From NCBI GenBank assembly GCA_030645365.1, contig JAUSMB010000006.1:1-64000 (forward strand): 64,000 nt of DNA. Direction: 5' to 3'. Below are positions 10,070 to 20,073 of the stretch, one piece after another. Source of the DNA: Rugosibacter sp. (GTDB taxonomy: Bacteria > Pseudomonadota > Gammaproteobacteria > Burkholderiales > Rhodocyclaceae). The number at the start of each line of letters is the position of its first letter. Within the stretch, counting starts at the first letter, position 1. The notes below the pieces were generated by a model that made no database searches, was not told where the DNA came from, and saw nothing but the letters and a program-made list of their open reading frames with translations. Made by a program: the position numbers and the translations under genes.

Positions 10070-12529
10070 GTGCGTGATCCGCGTGATTTCCCAAAAAATA
10101 CCGTGTTAAAGAAAAAGCAAGTATCTCGTTGGTGGCATGGAATCCTTGCGAGGGGCATCGCGGCCTTTCTATTCATGGCGCTCTTGGTGGGTGGTGTTTC
10201 CAGTTATCTTATCAGCCAATCACTACGTGAACGGGAGCAGCGTCAGGCGATTCGTTCGCTGAGCGAAGTGCTGGAGACGGTGCAAAGCACGGCCAGCATC
10301 GCTGCTTTTACCAACGATAATCAGCTTGCTGACGAAGTGATTCAGGGCTTGTTGCGCAACAGCGATATTTTGTCGGTGACAATAATAGCCGGGGATACGG
10401 TTTTGGCAAACGGAATACGATCTTCCGCAACAGTATTCGCCCCGGAACTCATGGACAAACCATTGTCTCAGTCGCTTGCTTCCCCATTCAATAAAAATGA
10501 AACGATTGGCAAGATCATTCTGCAAGCGGATTGGCCGAAGATCGAAGCGCGGGTAAAACAGAGCACCTTGGATACGCTGTATTTGCTCCTGGCAGAAATG
10601 CTTATCGTTGTTCTGTCCGTTGCTGCGGTGATGGTTTTTTTTGTGATACGTCCGATCAAGAAAGTTTCAGACCGGCTGCATCAAATTGAACCTGGTCTGG
10701 GCAGCAGCATTCGTGTGCCTGAGGGGCATGAGAAAACAGAAATCGGTCGGCTGGTCAGCGATATCAATGACCTGACGGGGCGGCAGATGACGTTGCTTGA
10801 AGAGGCACGCGCAATGCAGCAACAACAGCAAGTTGCCCAAAGAAAATATCAAAACTTGTTTGACTGTGCGGCGTCCGGCATTTTCGTGGTGGATAGAGAT
10901 GGCCATCTGGATTCATTCAATCAGGCCTTTGCTACGCTTATATGGCGTTCAAAGCCAGTGAATCAAGAAAACCTGTCTTTGTTTGATGCCGCCTGGAGCA
11001 GGTCAGACCTTATTCGGTCATTGCTGGTTCTCGCCCTAGAGCAGGAGACCATCGGCCGAATTGTGACGGATGATTTTTTATTGCTGGGTCGGCGTGGGGA
11101 AGAGCGCTGGTTAAACATTGCAGTGACAGCGCCAGGTGATGGCACGTTGCAGGGTACGATGACAGATGTGACTGCCCGTAAGCGAGAAGAGATGCATGCA
11201 CGTCAGCTGGCGAGTCTGGATGCGCTTACCGGGTTTGCCAATCGGCAGGGCTTGCTTGAGGCAATTGGCCAGCATCTCGCTCGTGATCATGCGCAGACTT
11301 CATTTGCGTTGTTGATGCTTAATCTGGATGGCTTTAAACAAATCAACGAATCCTTTGGGGTGCCTGCGGGCGACGAAGTGCTGGGTATTGTGGCTGAACG
11401 CATTCGGCAGTTTATCCAGCCGGGTGATATTCCTGCCCGAAGTGGCGGAGATGAGTTTGTTATCTTGTTCGATGGGGCCTCACCTGAAAGCGCGGTTGAT
11501 CAGCGCTTGAACCAGTTTCTCAGCCTGCTACAGCAATCACACGCGATGATGACGCTTGAAGGGACCAGGGTAATTTCATTGCGCGCGAGTGCAGGTGTGG
11601 CTTTTTATCCCCAAGATGGCACGAATGTGCATCAATTGCTGCGGAGTGCTGAGCTGGCGCTGATGAGCGCGCGCACTGCGGGCAGCCATACTTATCATTT
11701 CTTTGAACCTTCGATGCTTGTTGCAGTGGAGCATCGTCGCCGGATCGAAGATGATTTAAAACATGCGATCGGGGAAGGCGAGCTATATCTGGGATTTCAG
11801 CCGATTATCAATTTGGTGACAGGAGAAGTGGTTGGAGCAGAAGCGCTGATGCGCTGGGCACATCCGACGCGGGGCATGGTATCCCCCGATGTGTTTATTC
11901 CTCTGGCAGAAGAGATTGGCGTAATTGGCGAGCTAGGTCTGCTGGTGCTGGAAAATGCTTGCCAGGTGGTTAGCCAATGGCGGTCTGCCGGGCATTCGCT
12001 GTATGTTTCTGTCAATGTTTCTGCTTTGCAGATTCCGAATTTACTGACACCCTCGATTGTTCTCGAAGCATTGAAGCGACATGGATTGCCTAATGATGCA
12101 ATAGTCATTGAAATCACCGAAGGGGTATTGATGGGAAATATTGGCACTGCGCTCGAGTGGATGGCTGAACTCGGCGCGGCAGGGCTGCGTATTTACCTGG
12201 ATGATTTTGGTACCGGTTATTCTTCATTGTCGTATCTCAAGCGATTCCCGCTGCATGCGGTAAAAATTGACAAATCCTTCATTCGCGATTTGGCTGAGGA
12301 CAGTCATGACAAGGCGTTGGTGAATGCGATCATCACAATGGCAACCAGCTTGACGCTGGATGTGATTGCAGAAGGCGTCGAGACTGAAGTGCATTTCAAG
12401 ATGCTGCGCGATATGGGCTGTCATTTTGGCCAAGGTTTTCTCTTTTCGCCCGCCGTCAAGGCAGAGTTGTTTGCCGAGACAGTCGTCGACATTGAACAGA
12501 GGCTGGCGTTGATGAATGCAGGGGGTTGA
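10070..12529 (+). CDS. membrane GGDEF/EAL domain protein with HAMP and PAS
   Basis: N-terminal TM, HAMP, PAS, ARSGGDEFVILF and GAEALMRW motifs; GTG start. Confidence 0.9.
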   Translation: MRDPRDFPKNTVLKKKQVSRWWHGILARGIAAFLFMALLVGGVSSYLISQSLREREQRQAIRSLSEVLETVQSTASIAAFTNDNQLADEVIQGLLRNSDILSVTIIAGDTVLANGIRSSATVFAPELMDKPLSQSLASPFNKNETIGKIILQADWPKIEARVKQSTLDTLYLLLAEMLIVVLSVAAVMVFFVIRPIKKVSDRLHQIEPGLGSSIRVPEGHEKTEIGRLVSDINDLTGRQMTLLEEARAMQQQQQVAQRKYQNLFDCAASGIFVVDRDGHLDSFNQAFATLIWRSKPVNQENLSLFDAAWSRSDLIRSLLVLALEQETIGRIVTDDFLLLGRRGEERWLNIAVTAPGDGTLQGTMTDVTARKREEMHARQLASLDALTGFANRQGLLEAIGQHLARDHAQTSFALLMLNLDGFKQINESFGVPAGDEVLGIVAERIRQFIQPGDIPARSGGDEFVILFDGASPESAVDQRLNQFLSLLQQSHAMMTLEGTRVISLRASAGVAFYPQDGTNVHQLLRSAELALMSARTAGSHTYHFFEPSMLVAVEHRRRIEDDLKHAIGEGELYLGFQPIINLVTGEVVGAEALMRWAHPTRGMVSPDVFIPLAEEIGVIGELGLLVLENACQVVSQWRSAGHSLYVSVNVSALQIPNLLTPSIVLEALKRHGLPNDAIVIEITEGVLMGNIGTALEWMAELGAAGLRIYLDDFGTGYSSLSYLKRFPLHAVKIDKSFIRDLAEDSHDKALVNAIITMATSLTLDVIAEGVETEVHFKMLRDMGCHFGQGFLFSPAVKAELFAETVVDIEQRLALMNAGG

Positions 12530-12533
12530 CCAG

Positions 12534-14594
12534 ATGTTCACGAAGCTTCTTATTGCCAATCGTGGCGAAATTGCATGTCGGATCATCAAAACGGCGCGTC
12601 GTATGGGCATCAAGACGGTTGCTGTGTATTCAACGGTAGATGAGCATGCCCGCCATGTGTGCATGGCAGATGAAGCGCTATGGATAGGCGCGGCCTCGCC
12701 TGCGGAATCGTATTTGGCCATCAATAAAATAATTGATGCAGCTAAAGCAAGTGGCGCGCAAGCCATTCATCCTGGCTATGGCTTTCTTTCTGAAAATGCA
12801 GCATTTGCAGAAGCCTGTGTGCAGCATGGGTTGGTGTTTATCGGTCCATCAGCGGCGGCTATTCGCGCCATGGGTTCCAAGTCAGCGGCTAAACGACTGA
12901 TGGAAAAGGCTGATGTCCCGCTGACGCCGGGATATCACGGGGATGAGCAGGCACCGGATTTTTTGCGCCAGCAAGCAAACAAAATTGGGTATCCGGTGCT
13001 CATAAAAGCGGTGGCAGGCGGTGGCGGCAAAGGTATGCGGGTGGTGACCGCAGAAGCCGGGTTTCTGGATGCATTGGCATCTTGTCAGCGTGAGGCCAGC
13101 GCGAGTTTTGGCGATGCACAGGTGCTACTGGAAAAATACTTGCAACCCGCGCGGCATATTGAAGTACAGATTTTTGGCGATAGTCATGGAAATTATCTGT
13201 ATTTGTACGAGCGGGATTGCTCGGTGCAACGTCGCCACCAGAAGGTATTGGAAGAAGCCCCGGCCCCGGGGCTAACGCCTGAGCGTCGCGCGGCTATGGG
13301 CAAAGCGGCCGTGAACGCTGCACGCGCCGTAGGCTATGTGGGTGCGGGCACGGTGGAATTTATTGTTCCGGGCGCCGCATCCGACGGTGAGTTTTACTTC
13401 ATGGAAATGAATACGCGGCTGCAAGTCGAGCATCCGGTGACGGAAATGATTACCGGGTTGGATCTGGTCGAATGGCAATTAAAAGTCGGCGCTGGTGAGA
13501 CGCTGCCTTTGGCGCAAGAGCAGATCACGCTGCGTGGCCATGCGCTTGAAGCACGCATTTACGCCGAAGATCCGGGAACCGGCTTCCTGCCTTCGACAGG
13601 CCGTGTGATTCACTTTGCTTATCCTGCTGAAACGCCCTTTGTTCGTATGGATGCTGGCGTGGCGGCAGGGGATGAAATCACGCCCCACTATGATCCGATG
13701 ATTGCCAAACTGATTGTCTGGGACGATAGCGATAGTGCGCCGCGAGCGCATGCTTGCGCACGCATGCTGCAAGCCTTGGCCGAAGTTGAAATTGTCGGTG
13801 TGGCTAATAATGTTGATTTTCTTTCCCGCCTCGTCGCTTGTCCGGCTTTTGCTGAGGCCAATCTGGATACCGGGTTGATCGAGCGAGAGCAAGCCTTTCT
13901 GTTTCCAGCGCCCGCTGAGCTACCGCTAGAAGTGTGGTTGAGTGCGGCGTTGGCTGAACTTTTACGCAGCCGGAAAGAAGCTGCAAAGAGTGCCGAAAAA
14001 AGTAAAGACCCCTACTCCCCCTGGCATGCGCAAGCAGGTTGGCGTGTGACGGGACAAGCCCAGCAGGCATTGAATTTGCGTTGTGGGGATGTAGAAAAAA
14101 CCATTGTTGCAACAGCCAGCCGCCGAGGTTTTGTATTCGAAATAGCGGCTCAGCCATTGAGTGGGCAACAATTCGGTGGCCAGCGGATAGAGGCAACTGG
14201 CCAGCTGGATGACACAGGAGTATTGCACGCTGATTTTGGTGGCCGACGGTGCACGGTCACGGTGATTCCCGTGGCTGAAAAGCGCCATGTCTTTATGCAC
14301 GGCACATCGCATGTGATGACTTTGCGTGATCCACTGAGTGACACCGGTCAACAAGCGATAGCAGAAGGTAGCGTGATGTCCCCCATGCCGGGAAAAATAA
14401 TTGCGTTACTCGTTACAGCGGGTGAGAAAGTTGCCAAAGGCACGCCCTTGTTGATTCTCGAAGCGATGAAAATGGAGCATACCGTTACCGCACCCACTGA
14501 CGGTATCGTGCAGGATTTTCACTTTGCGGTGGGTGATCCTGTTGCTGAAGGTGTGGTGTTGATGGCGTTTGAAGAAAATTCTGTTGGTATTTAG
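12534..14594 (+). CDS. methylcrotonoyl-CoA carboxylase, biotin carboxylase (alpha) subunit
   Basis: [17 protein letters not shown], biotin carboxylase core, C-terminal biotinyl motif LEAMKMEH. Confidence 0.93.
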   Translation: MFTKLLIANRGEIACRIIKTARRMGIKTVAVYSTVDEHARHVCMADEALWIGAASPAESYLAINKIIDAAKASGAQAIHPGYGFLSENAAFAEACVQHGLVFIGPSAAAIRAMGSKSAAKRLMEKADVPLTPGYHGDEQAPDFLRQQANKIGYPVLIKAVAGGGGKGMRVVTAEAGFLDALASCQREASASFGDAQVLLEKYLQPARHIEVQIFGDSHGNYLYLYERDCSVQRRHQKVLEEAPAPGLTPERRAAMGKAAVNAARAVGYVGAGTVEFIVPGAASDGEFYFMEMNTRLQVEHPVTEMITGLDLVEWQLKVGAGETLPLAQEQITLRGHALEARIYAEDPGTGFLPSTGRVIHFAYPAETPFVRMDAGVAAGDEITPHYDPMIAKLIVWDDSDSAPRAHACARMLQALAEVEIVGVANNVDFLSRLVACPAFAEANLDTGLIEREQAFLFPAPAELPLEVWLSAALAELLRSRKEAAKSAEKSKDPYSPWHAQAGWRVTGQAQQALNLRCGDVEKTIVATASRRGFVFEIAAQPLSGQQFGGQRIEATGQLDDTGVLHADFGGRRCTVTVIPVAEKRHVFMHGTSHVMTLRDPLSDTGQQAIAEGSVMSPMPGKIIALLVTAGEKVAKGTPLLILEAMKMEHTVTAPTDGIVQDFHFAVGDPVAEGVVLMAFEENSVGI
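13481..13502 (+). repeat. dispersed repeat copy inside MCC alpha gene
   Basis: AAAAGTCGGCGCTGGTGAGACG; encodes KVGAGET. Confidence 0.65.
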
Positions 14595-14616
14595 TGCATT
14601 TGGTGCATTTATTTTG

Positions 14617-14640
14617 TGTCGCTGCGACAAATTATTTTTG
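14617..14640. terminator. possible bidirectional terminator between convergent genes
   Basis: TGTCG-CTG-CGACA hairpin with A/T tracts on both sides. Confidence 0.4.
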
Positions 14641-15873
14641 CCCGTTTTTTGCTGAGCGTGCGTGTTGGTAATATAGGCCGACCATTAAGGCAAGCGCCGC
14701 CATGAACAAGTAGCCAGATGCTGCCAATGCCATCGTTTTTGCGCTATGCCAGACAAAAGGGGCGATGATGGCTGCGGTAAATGCATTCATTCCTACTTGA
14801 TACGCGCTTTGCAGACTTGAGGCCAAACCGCGTCGGGCAGGAATTTTTTCTAATGCAAGGATTTGCAAACTAGGCCAGACCATGGCGATTCCAAATGAAT
14901 ACACCAGGATGGCTAGAATATTCTGCGGCAGCCCAGGTGGGAAGAAAAAACTGATTAACAGATTAATGATGCAGCCTAGGAGCATGACGAGAAAACCCAG
15001 GCGAACGGTCTTGGCAGGAGAGAGTTTTCCGGCAGCACGCGAGCTTGCATAAGAGCCGCTCACCATGCCGATACTGACTGCCATAAAAAGCCATGCAAAA
15101 CTAGAGAAGGTCGTATCGGCGATTGCGTGTAAAAAGTTGGGCGCAGAAAGAACATAAATCATATGTCCATTGATCAGGAGTGCTAAGGCCAGGCATAAAT
15201 AGCTGAACTCAGGCAGGAGTAGCGCATCTTTATAGGCACGCACCAAGGGCTTGAATGCAAAAGGTTGGCGTTTTTCCATGGGCAGGGTTTCTGGAAGAAT
15301 ACGCCAGACCGTAATAAACAAGACAGCACCCAGCGTCGATAAAAACATGAACACCGAACGCCAGCCAAACTGGTTGACCAATGCGCTGCCCAGCATCGGT
15401 GCCAATGCGGGTGCCAGGGAGAAAAACATCGAGATGTGCGCCATCAGTTTTTGGGCTGCGGCGCCTTTGAGTAAATCCATCACGGTGGCTCGGCCGACGG
15501 ACATGCCCGCACCCGCTGCCACGCCTTGTAATACGCGTCCTATGGAAAAAACCAGGATATTGGGTGCGAAAAGGCAGATCAGTGCCGCCAACGTGTATAA
15601 AAACATACCCGCCAGAATGACCCGTTTACGGCCCAACGTATCAGAGATGCTGCCATGCCAAAGCATCATAAAAGCAAATGGGAGCAAGTAAGCAGGAAGC
15701 GTTTGCTGCACTTCAATCGGGCTGGCACCCAGGCTGGTACCGATATCCGGAAATGCTGGTAAATACATGGTGATTGAAAAAGGCCCGATAGCCGTCAGCG
15801 CAGCAATTAATGGTGCAAATCCCCTCGGTGGGCTGGGGGCATGGGTTTGCACGGAGGGGGTGTCTGTCGTCAT
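14632..15873 (-). CDS. Bcr/CflA-family MFS multidrug efflux transporter
   Basis: 12-TM MFS; DTLGRKRVILAGMFLY, RVLQGVAAGAGMSVGRA; start ambiguous (15873 or 15966). Confidence 0.85.
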   Translation of the reverse strand: MTTDTPSVQTHAPSPPRGFAPLIAALTAIGPFSITMYLPAFPDIGTSLGASPIEVQQTLPAYLLPFAFMMLWHGSISDTLGRKRVILAGMFLYTLAALICLFAPNILVFSIGRVLQGVAAGAGMSVGRATVMDLLKGAAAQKLMAHISMFFSLAPALAPMLGSALVNQFGWRSVFMFLSTLGAVLFITVWRILPETLPMEKRQPFAFKPLVRAYKDALLLPEFSYLCLALALLINGHMIYVLSAPNFLHAIADTTFSSFAWLFMAVSIGMVSGSYASSRAAGKLSPAKTVRLGFLVMLLGCIINLLISFFFPPGLPQNILAILVYSFGIAMVWPSLQILALEKIPARRGLASSLQSAYQVGMNAFTAAIIAPFVWHSAKTMALAASGYLFMAALALMVGLYYQHARSAKNGQK

Positions 15874-16015
15874 GGGATGTGGAGGAGCAGGGGGAATTAT
15901 TCTTGCTGAGCAGGGTATTTTCCCATAGATGAAGAGCGCTGCGATCGTTCGAGTAAACTTGATCACCTTGGCGGTTGATTTTTCAGCGCCGTCTGATTAC
16001 CTTGAATGACTATCT

Positions 16016-16927
16016 ATGACACTCCCCAGCAAAGTTCGAATCGTTGAAGTAGGGCCGCGCGATGGTTTGCAAAACGAAAAACCGTTGATTTCAACCGAGA
16101 TCAAGGTTGAGTTGATTCATCGTTTGGCATCAGCCGGCCTGCGCACGGTTGAAGCGACCGCGTTTGTTTCGCCCATATGGGTGCCACAGATGGCAGATGC
16201 GACGGCGGTTTTTTCTGCCATTCAACCTTTGCCGCTGGTGACTTATCCCGTGCTTACGCCTAACAAGAAGGGTTTTGATGCCGCTGTGGCAGCAGGGGCA
16301 AAAGAAGTCAGCGTATTTAGTGCCGCGTCGGAAACTTTTTCGCAGAAAAATACACATTGCTCGATTAGCGAATCCTTAGAGCGCTGTCGTGCGGTGATAG
16401 AGGCTGCGAAAGCGGAACATATCAAAGTGCGTGGTTATGTTTCCTGTGTGTTGGGTTGCCCTTATGAAGGCGAGATTACGCCGCTGGCCGTTGCCGAGGT
16501 GGCGCGTGCATTGTTTGATATGGGGTGTTATGAAGTGAGTTTGGGTGACACCATCGGCACAGGAACGCCAGAAAAAACCAAGGCGATGCTCGAAGCGGTT
16601 GCGCGGTGGGTGCCATTAAAAAAACTGGCAGGCCATTTTCACGACACCTGGGGCATGGCTATTGCCAATGTGTATGCCTCGCTAGAAACGGGCGTGTCGG
16701 TGTTTGATAGCTCGGTTGCAGGCTTGGGTGGCTGCCCCTACGCACCCGGTGCGCTGGGTAATGTAGCCACTGAGGATGTGGTCTGGTTGCTTCAAGGTTG
16801 TGGCATTGAGTGCGGGGTGGATCTTGACGCGCTGGTTGATGTTGCCGCGTGGATTTCTCACGAGTTGGGCCGTGCGCCTGCATCGCGTGTAGCACGTGCG
16901 ATGCTTGCCCGGCGTAGCATGGCCTGA
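16016..16927 (+). CDS. hydroxymethylglutaryl-CoA lyase
   Basis: [33 protein letters not shown]. Confidence 0.95.
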   Translation: MTLPSKVRIVEVGPRDGLQNEKPLISTEIKVELIHRLASAGLRTVEATAFVSPIWVPQMADATAVFSAIQPLPLVTYPVLTPNKKGFDAAVAAGAKEVSVFSAASETFSQKNTHCSISESLERCRAVIEAAKAEHIKVRGYVSCVLGCPYEGEITPLAVAEVARALFDMGCYEVSLGDTIGTGTPEKTKAMLEAVARWVPLKKLAGHFHDTWGMAIANVYASLETGVSVFDSSVAGLGGCPYAPGALGNVATEDVVWLLQGCGIECGVDLDALVDVAAWISHELGRAPASRVARAMLARRSMA

Positions 16928-16951
16928 AAAGTCGGCGCTGGCATGACGGCG
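16927..16951 (+). repeat. dispersed repeat copy at gene junction
   Basis: AAAAGTCGGCGCTGGCATGACGGCG; contains the ATG of the next gene. Confidence 0.75.
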
Positions 16952-17152
16952 ATTAGCTCACCCTGCATCAATGTGTGTCGTATGCAAGACAATCTGTGTC
17001 TGGGTTGTTATCGAACGCTGGACGAAATTGCGACTTGGAGCCAAATGTCGGACGCTGAAAAGATGCAAATATTGAGCAAGGTTGCGAACCGCTCGGCAAG
17101 CGCGGTTGAAAACAGCGCTGTAGTGCAGGCCGTGCAGAAAAAAACAGGGTAA
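16943..17152 (+). CDS. DUF1289 domain-containing protein
   Basis: SPCINVCRMQDNLCLGCYRTLDEIATW cysteine pattern. Confidence 0.9.
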   Translation: MTAISSPCINVCRMQDNLCLGCYRTLDEIATWSQMSDAEKMQILSKVANRSASAVENSAVVQAVQKKTG

Positions 17153-17203
17153 GCAGCGGGTGGTTGCAGCTATTTTACTGATCAATCCGTTATGCTTTGA
17201 ACT

Positions 17204-18046
17204 ATGAAAGTTGTCCTCATCAGCGGTTTGTCCGGCTCTGGCAAATCCATTGCCCTTAAAGTGATGGAAGATGCGACTTACTATTGCGTCGACAATCTGC
17301 CCGCGCCGCTGCTTTTTGATTTAGTTCAACATCTGCGCATGACGGGTGAAGAGCGGGTTGCTGTCGCTATTGATATGCGTGGTGGCTCATCCATTGCAGC
17401 GATTCCGCTGCAAACCAAGCGCCTTGAAGCGGAAGGCATCGAGTTACAGTTTGTGTTTCTGGATACGCGCACGGATATCCTGATTCAACGGTTTTCTGAA
17501 ACACGTCGTCGGCATCCGCTGGCAGGTAACGATGTCACGCTGGAAGAAGCAATCAAGAATGAACGCGAAGCGCTGACTTTTCTTGCATCCATCGGGCATC
17601 ATATCGACACCAGCCATTTGCGGCCGAATGCCTTGCGTGCCTGTATCAAGGATTTTATTTTGACGGAGACGCAGTATCCGCTGACGTTGTTGTTTGAATC
17701 ATTTGGCTTCAAGCATGGCTTGCCGCTGGATGCGGATCTTGTCTTTGATGTGCGTTGTTTGCCCAACCCACATTACGATCCCGCCTTGCGTCCTCTTACC
17801 GGACGCGATGCGGAGGTAATTGCCTTTCTCTCGGCAGAAGAAGATGTGTGTCGCATGGAAGAAGATATCCGTCGATTTATCACTTCATGGCTGCCAGCCT
17901 ACAAACGTGATAACCGGGTTTACTTGACCGTTGCCATCGGCTGCACGGGCGGACAGCATCGTTCGGTTTATCTGGCGGAAAAACTGGCTAACCATTTTCG
18001 GGGTCAGGCCAATGTGCTGGTACGACATCGTTCGCTGGCAGAATGA
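17204..18046 (+). CDS. rapZ: RNase adapter protein RapZ
   Basis: Walker A GLSGSGKS; GCTGGQHRSVYLAEKL. Confidence 0.97.
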   Translation: MKVVLISGLSGSGKSIALKVMEDATYYCVDNLPAPLLFDLVQHLRMTGEERVAVAIDMRGGSSIAAIPLQTKRLEAEGIELQFVFLDTRTDILIQRFSETRRRHPLAGNDVTLEEAIKNEREALTFLASIGHHIDTSHLRPNALRACIKDFILTETQYPLTLLFESFGFKHGLPLDADLVFDVRCLPNPHYDPALRPLTGRDAEVIAFLSAEEDVCRMEEDIRRFITSWLPAYKRDNRVYLTVAIGCTGGQHRSVYLAEKLANHFRGQANVLVRHRSLAE

Positions 18047-18477
18047 AAGCGGTATTACCTGACGATCTGTGCAAAATTTTCAGCAAGGCAGGCTCTTCAG
18101 GTTCGTGGCACAAATACCTCAAAGTGGGCGATTGGCTGGTCTTGTTGTTAAGTTGTGCGCTGGTTGTTTCGTCCTACACCCTGCTGTGGCGCGGCGGCGT
18201 GGCGGATCGCGCCATTGTTAAGCGCGATGGCCAAACTATCATTGAGATCAGCCTGAATAGTGCGAGAAAAACCCGTGTAGAAGGCCCATTGGGGACTACC
18301 GTGATTGAAGTGCAACCTGGCCGCGCGCGTGTCTTTTCCGACCCCGGCCCGCGCCAATACTGCGTGCAACAAGGCTGGCTGACACGCGCCGGTGCCGTGG
18401 CTATCTGCGCGCCGAATCACATCACGCTGGAATTGAACGGACGCGGTGAGGCAAGCTATGACTCCCTCGGGTATTGA
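18043..18477 (+). CDS. NusG domain II-containing protein
   Basis: IEVQPGRARVFSDPGPRQYCVQQGWLTRAGAVAICAPNHI. Confidence 0.85.
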   Translation: MKAVLPDDLCKIFSKAGSSGSWHKYLKVGDWLVLLLSCALVVSSYTLLWRGGVADRAIVKRDGQTIIEISLNSARKTRVEGPLGTTVIEVQPGRARVFSDPGPRQYCVQQGWLTRAGAVAICAPNHITLELNGRGEASYDSLGY

Positions 18478-18979
18478 ACTGCCGATAACCGAGGATGACC
18501 GCCGTATTGCGCGCTACACCGCAGCGGCGATTGCGCTCACGGTGGCCGAAGCTGCGCTGCCCAGCCCCTTGCCTGGCATCAAACCCGGGCTGGCCAACAT
18601 CATCGTGCTGGTGGTGTTGCTGCGCTATGGTTGGCGCGATGCGGCCTGGGTGAGTTTGTTGCGCGTGGTGGCGGGCAGCTTGGTGATTGGGCAACTTTTT
18701 GCGCCGGGGTTTTTTCTTGCGTTAGCGGGCGCAGTGAGCAGTTTGGCCGCGTTGTTTTTGGCGGTTCAGTTGCCGCGACGCTGGTTTGGTGCGGTGACGA
18801 TCAGCCTGCTTGCCGCCTTTGCGCATATCGGCGGCCAGCTTTTACTGGCGCGGCTATGGCTGGTGCCGCATGACGGTGTGTTTTATCTGGCACCGCTATT
18901 TGCTACAGCGGCCCTGATTTTCGGCACGATTAACGGCTTGATCGCGGCACGCTTGATCAGGCAGGTTGAGACAATCTAA
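18458..18979 (+). CDS. Gx transporter family membrane protein
   Basis: LPGIKPGLANIIVLVVLLRYGWRDA hydrophobic protein paired with the NusG-II protein. Confidence 0.8.
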   Translation: MTPSGIELPITEDDRRIARYTAAAIALTVAEAALPSPLPGIKPGLANIIVLVVLLRYGWRDAAWVSLLRVVAGSLVIGQLFAPGFFLALAGAVSSLAALFLAVQLPRRWFGAVTISLLAAFAHIGGQLLLARLWLVPHDGVFYLAPLFATAALIFGTINGLIAARLIRQVETI

Positions 18980-20060
18980 GTTCTTCGAGAATGCGCCTGA
19001 CGGGCGTTGGCAATGCGGCGGTACCCAGTGCCGTTAAATCGAGCCAAAAGAAACCTGCTTCCATGACAATCGGGCGCAAGCTCACACGGCATAACAGTGG
19101 CGTGATGTGCAGGCGAAAATGGGTGAAGATATGTAGAAAAGTCTTGAACCCATCTTTGGACGACGGTGGGGAGGCCGCTAGCACATGGACACCGAATTTT
19201 TTTTCAACATAGGTCGCCGCATTTTCTTCTGCCGGCAATTCGGGCAGAGAGAGCAGGCCGCCCCAGATGCCTAGCGGCGGTCGGGTTTCCAGTAGCACAC
19301 GATTTTCATGCACGATAACCAGCAGCGTGGCGTGACGTTCGGGAGTGATACGGCGCAATTTCTTTTGCGGTAATTCCGCAGTGCGTCCCGTGGCATGTGC
19401 GATGCAAATGTCTGCTAACGGGCAGGCGATGCATTGTGGCCGACTGCGTGTGCATAGCGTAGCGCCCAAATCCATCTGCGCCTGAATGTAGGTGGCCATG
19501 TTTCTGGATAAATCACGCTGCGGTAATTGCTTCGGTAACCGCTTTGGTAACAAATCCTCGGCGTGTTGCCAGAGCCGACTTTCCAGCGCCGCTGTGCCGG
19601 GGATTCCTGCAATGCCGAATACGCGGCACAGGACGCGTTTGACGTTGCCATCCAGAATCGGCACGCGCGCACCAAAACACACCACCGCGATGGCGTTAGC
19701 GGTGGAACGGCCGATGCCGGGCAACTCGGCAATGATTTCCGGTGCTTCAGGAAACATGCCACCATGCCGCGTGATCACCACTTGCGCCGCCGCGTGCAAG
19801 TTGCGCGCGCGGGCGTAATAGCCCAGCCCGCTCCATAGCGGCATGATGTCTTCAACCGATGCAGTCGCCAGGGATTCAAGCGTGGGGAAGCGGGCGAGAA
19901 AACGCTGATAGTAGGGAATCACCGTGACAACCTGCGTTTGCTGCAACATGATTTCCGCGAGCCAGACGCGGTACGGGTCGCGCGTGTTTTGCCAGGGCAG
20001 ATCATGCCGCCCGTGCTGCGCGTGCCAGTGGATGAGGCGGCTAGAAAAACTTTTGCTCAA
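18957..20060 (-). CDS. mutY: A/G-specific adenine glycosylase
   Basis: LPWQNTRDPYRVWLAEIMLQQTQV; HhH; Fe-S cluster cysteines. Confidence 0.96.
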   Translation of the reverse strand: MSKSFSSRLIHWHAQHGRHDLPWQNTRDPYRVWLAEIMLQQTQVVTVIPYYQRFLARFPTLESLATASVEDIMPLWSGLGYYARARNLHAAAQVVITRHGGMFPEAPEIIAELPGIGRSTANAIAVVCFGARVPILDGNVKRVLCRVFGIAGIPGTAALESRLWQHAEDLLPKRLPKQLPQRDLSRNMATYIQAQMDLGATLCTRSRPQCIACPLADICIAHATGRTAELPQKKLRRITPERHATLLVIVHENRVLLETRPPLGIWGGLLSLPELPAEENAATYVEKKFGVHVLAASPPSSKDGFKTFLHIFTHFRLHITPLLCRVSLRPIVMEAGFFWLDLTALGTAALPTPVRRILEELRLSQPA

Positions 20061-20073
20061 GATTTTGTGCGGG

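Noticed and set aside
19564-19586. TGTTGCCAGAGCCGACTTTCC in mutY resembles the repeat
   Set aside because: Too many mismatches outside GCCGACTTT; likely coincidental
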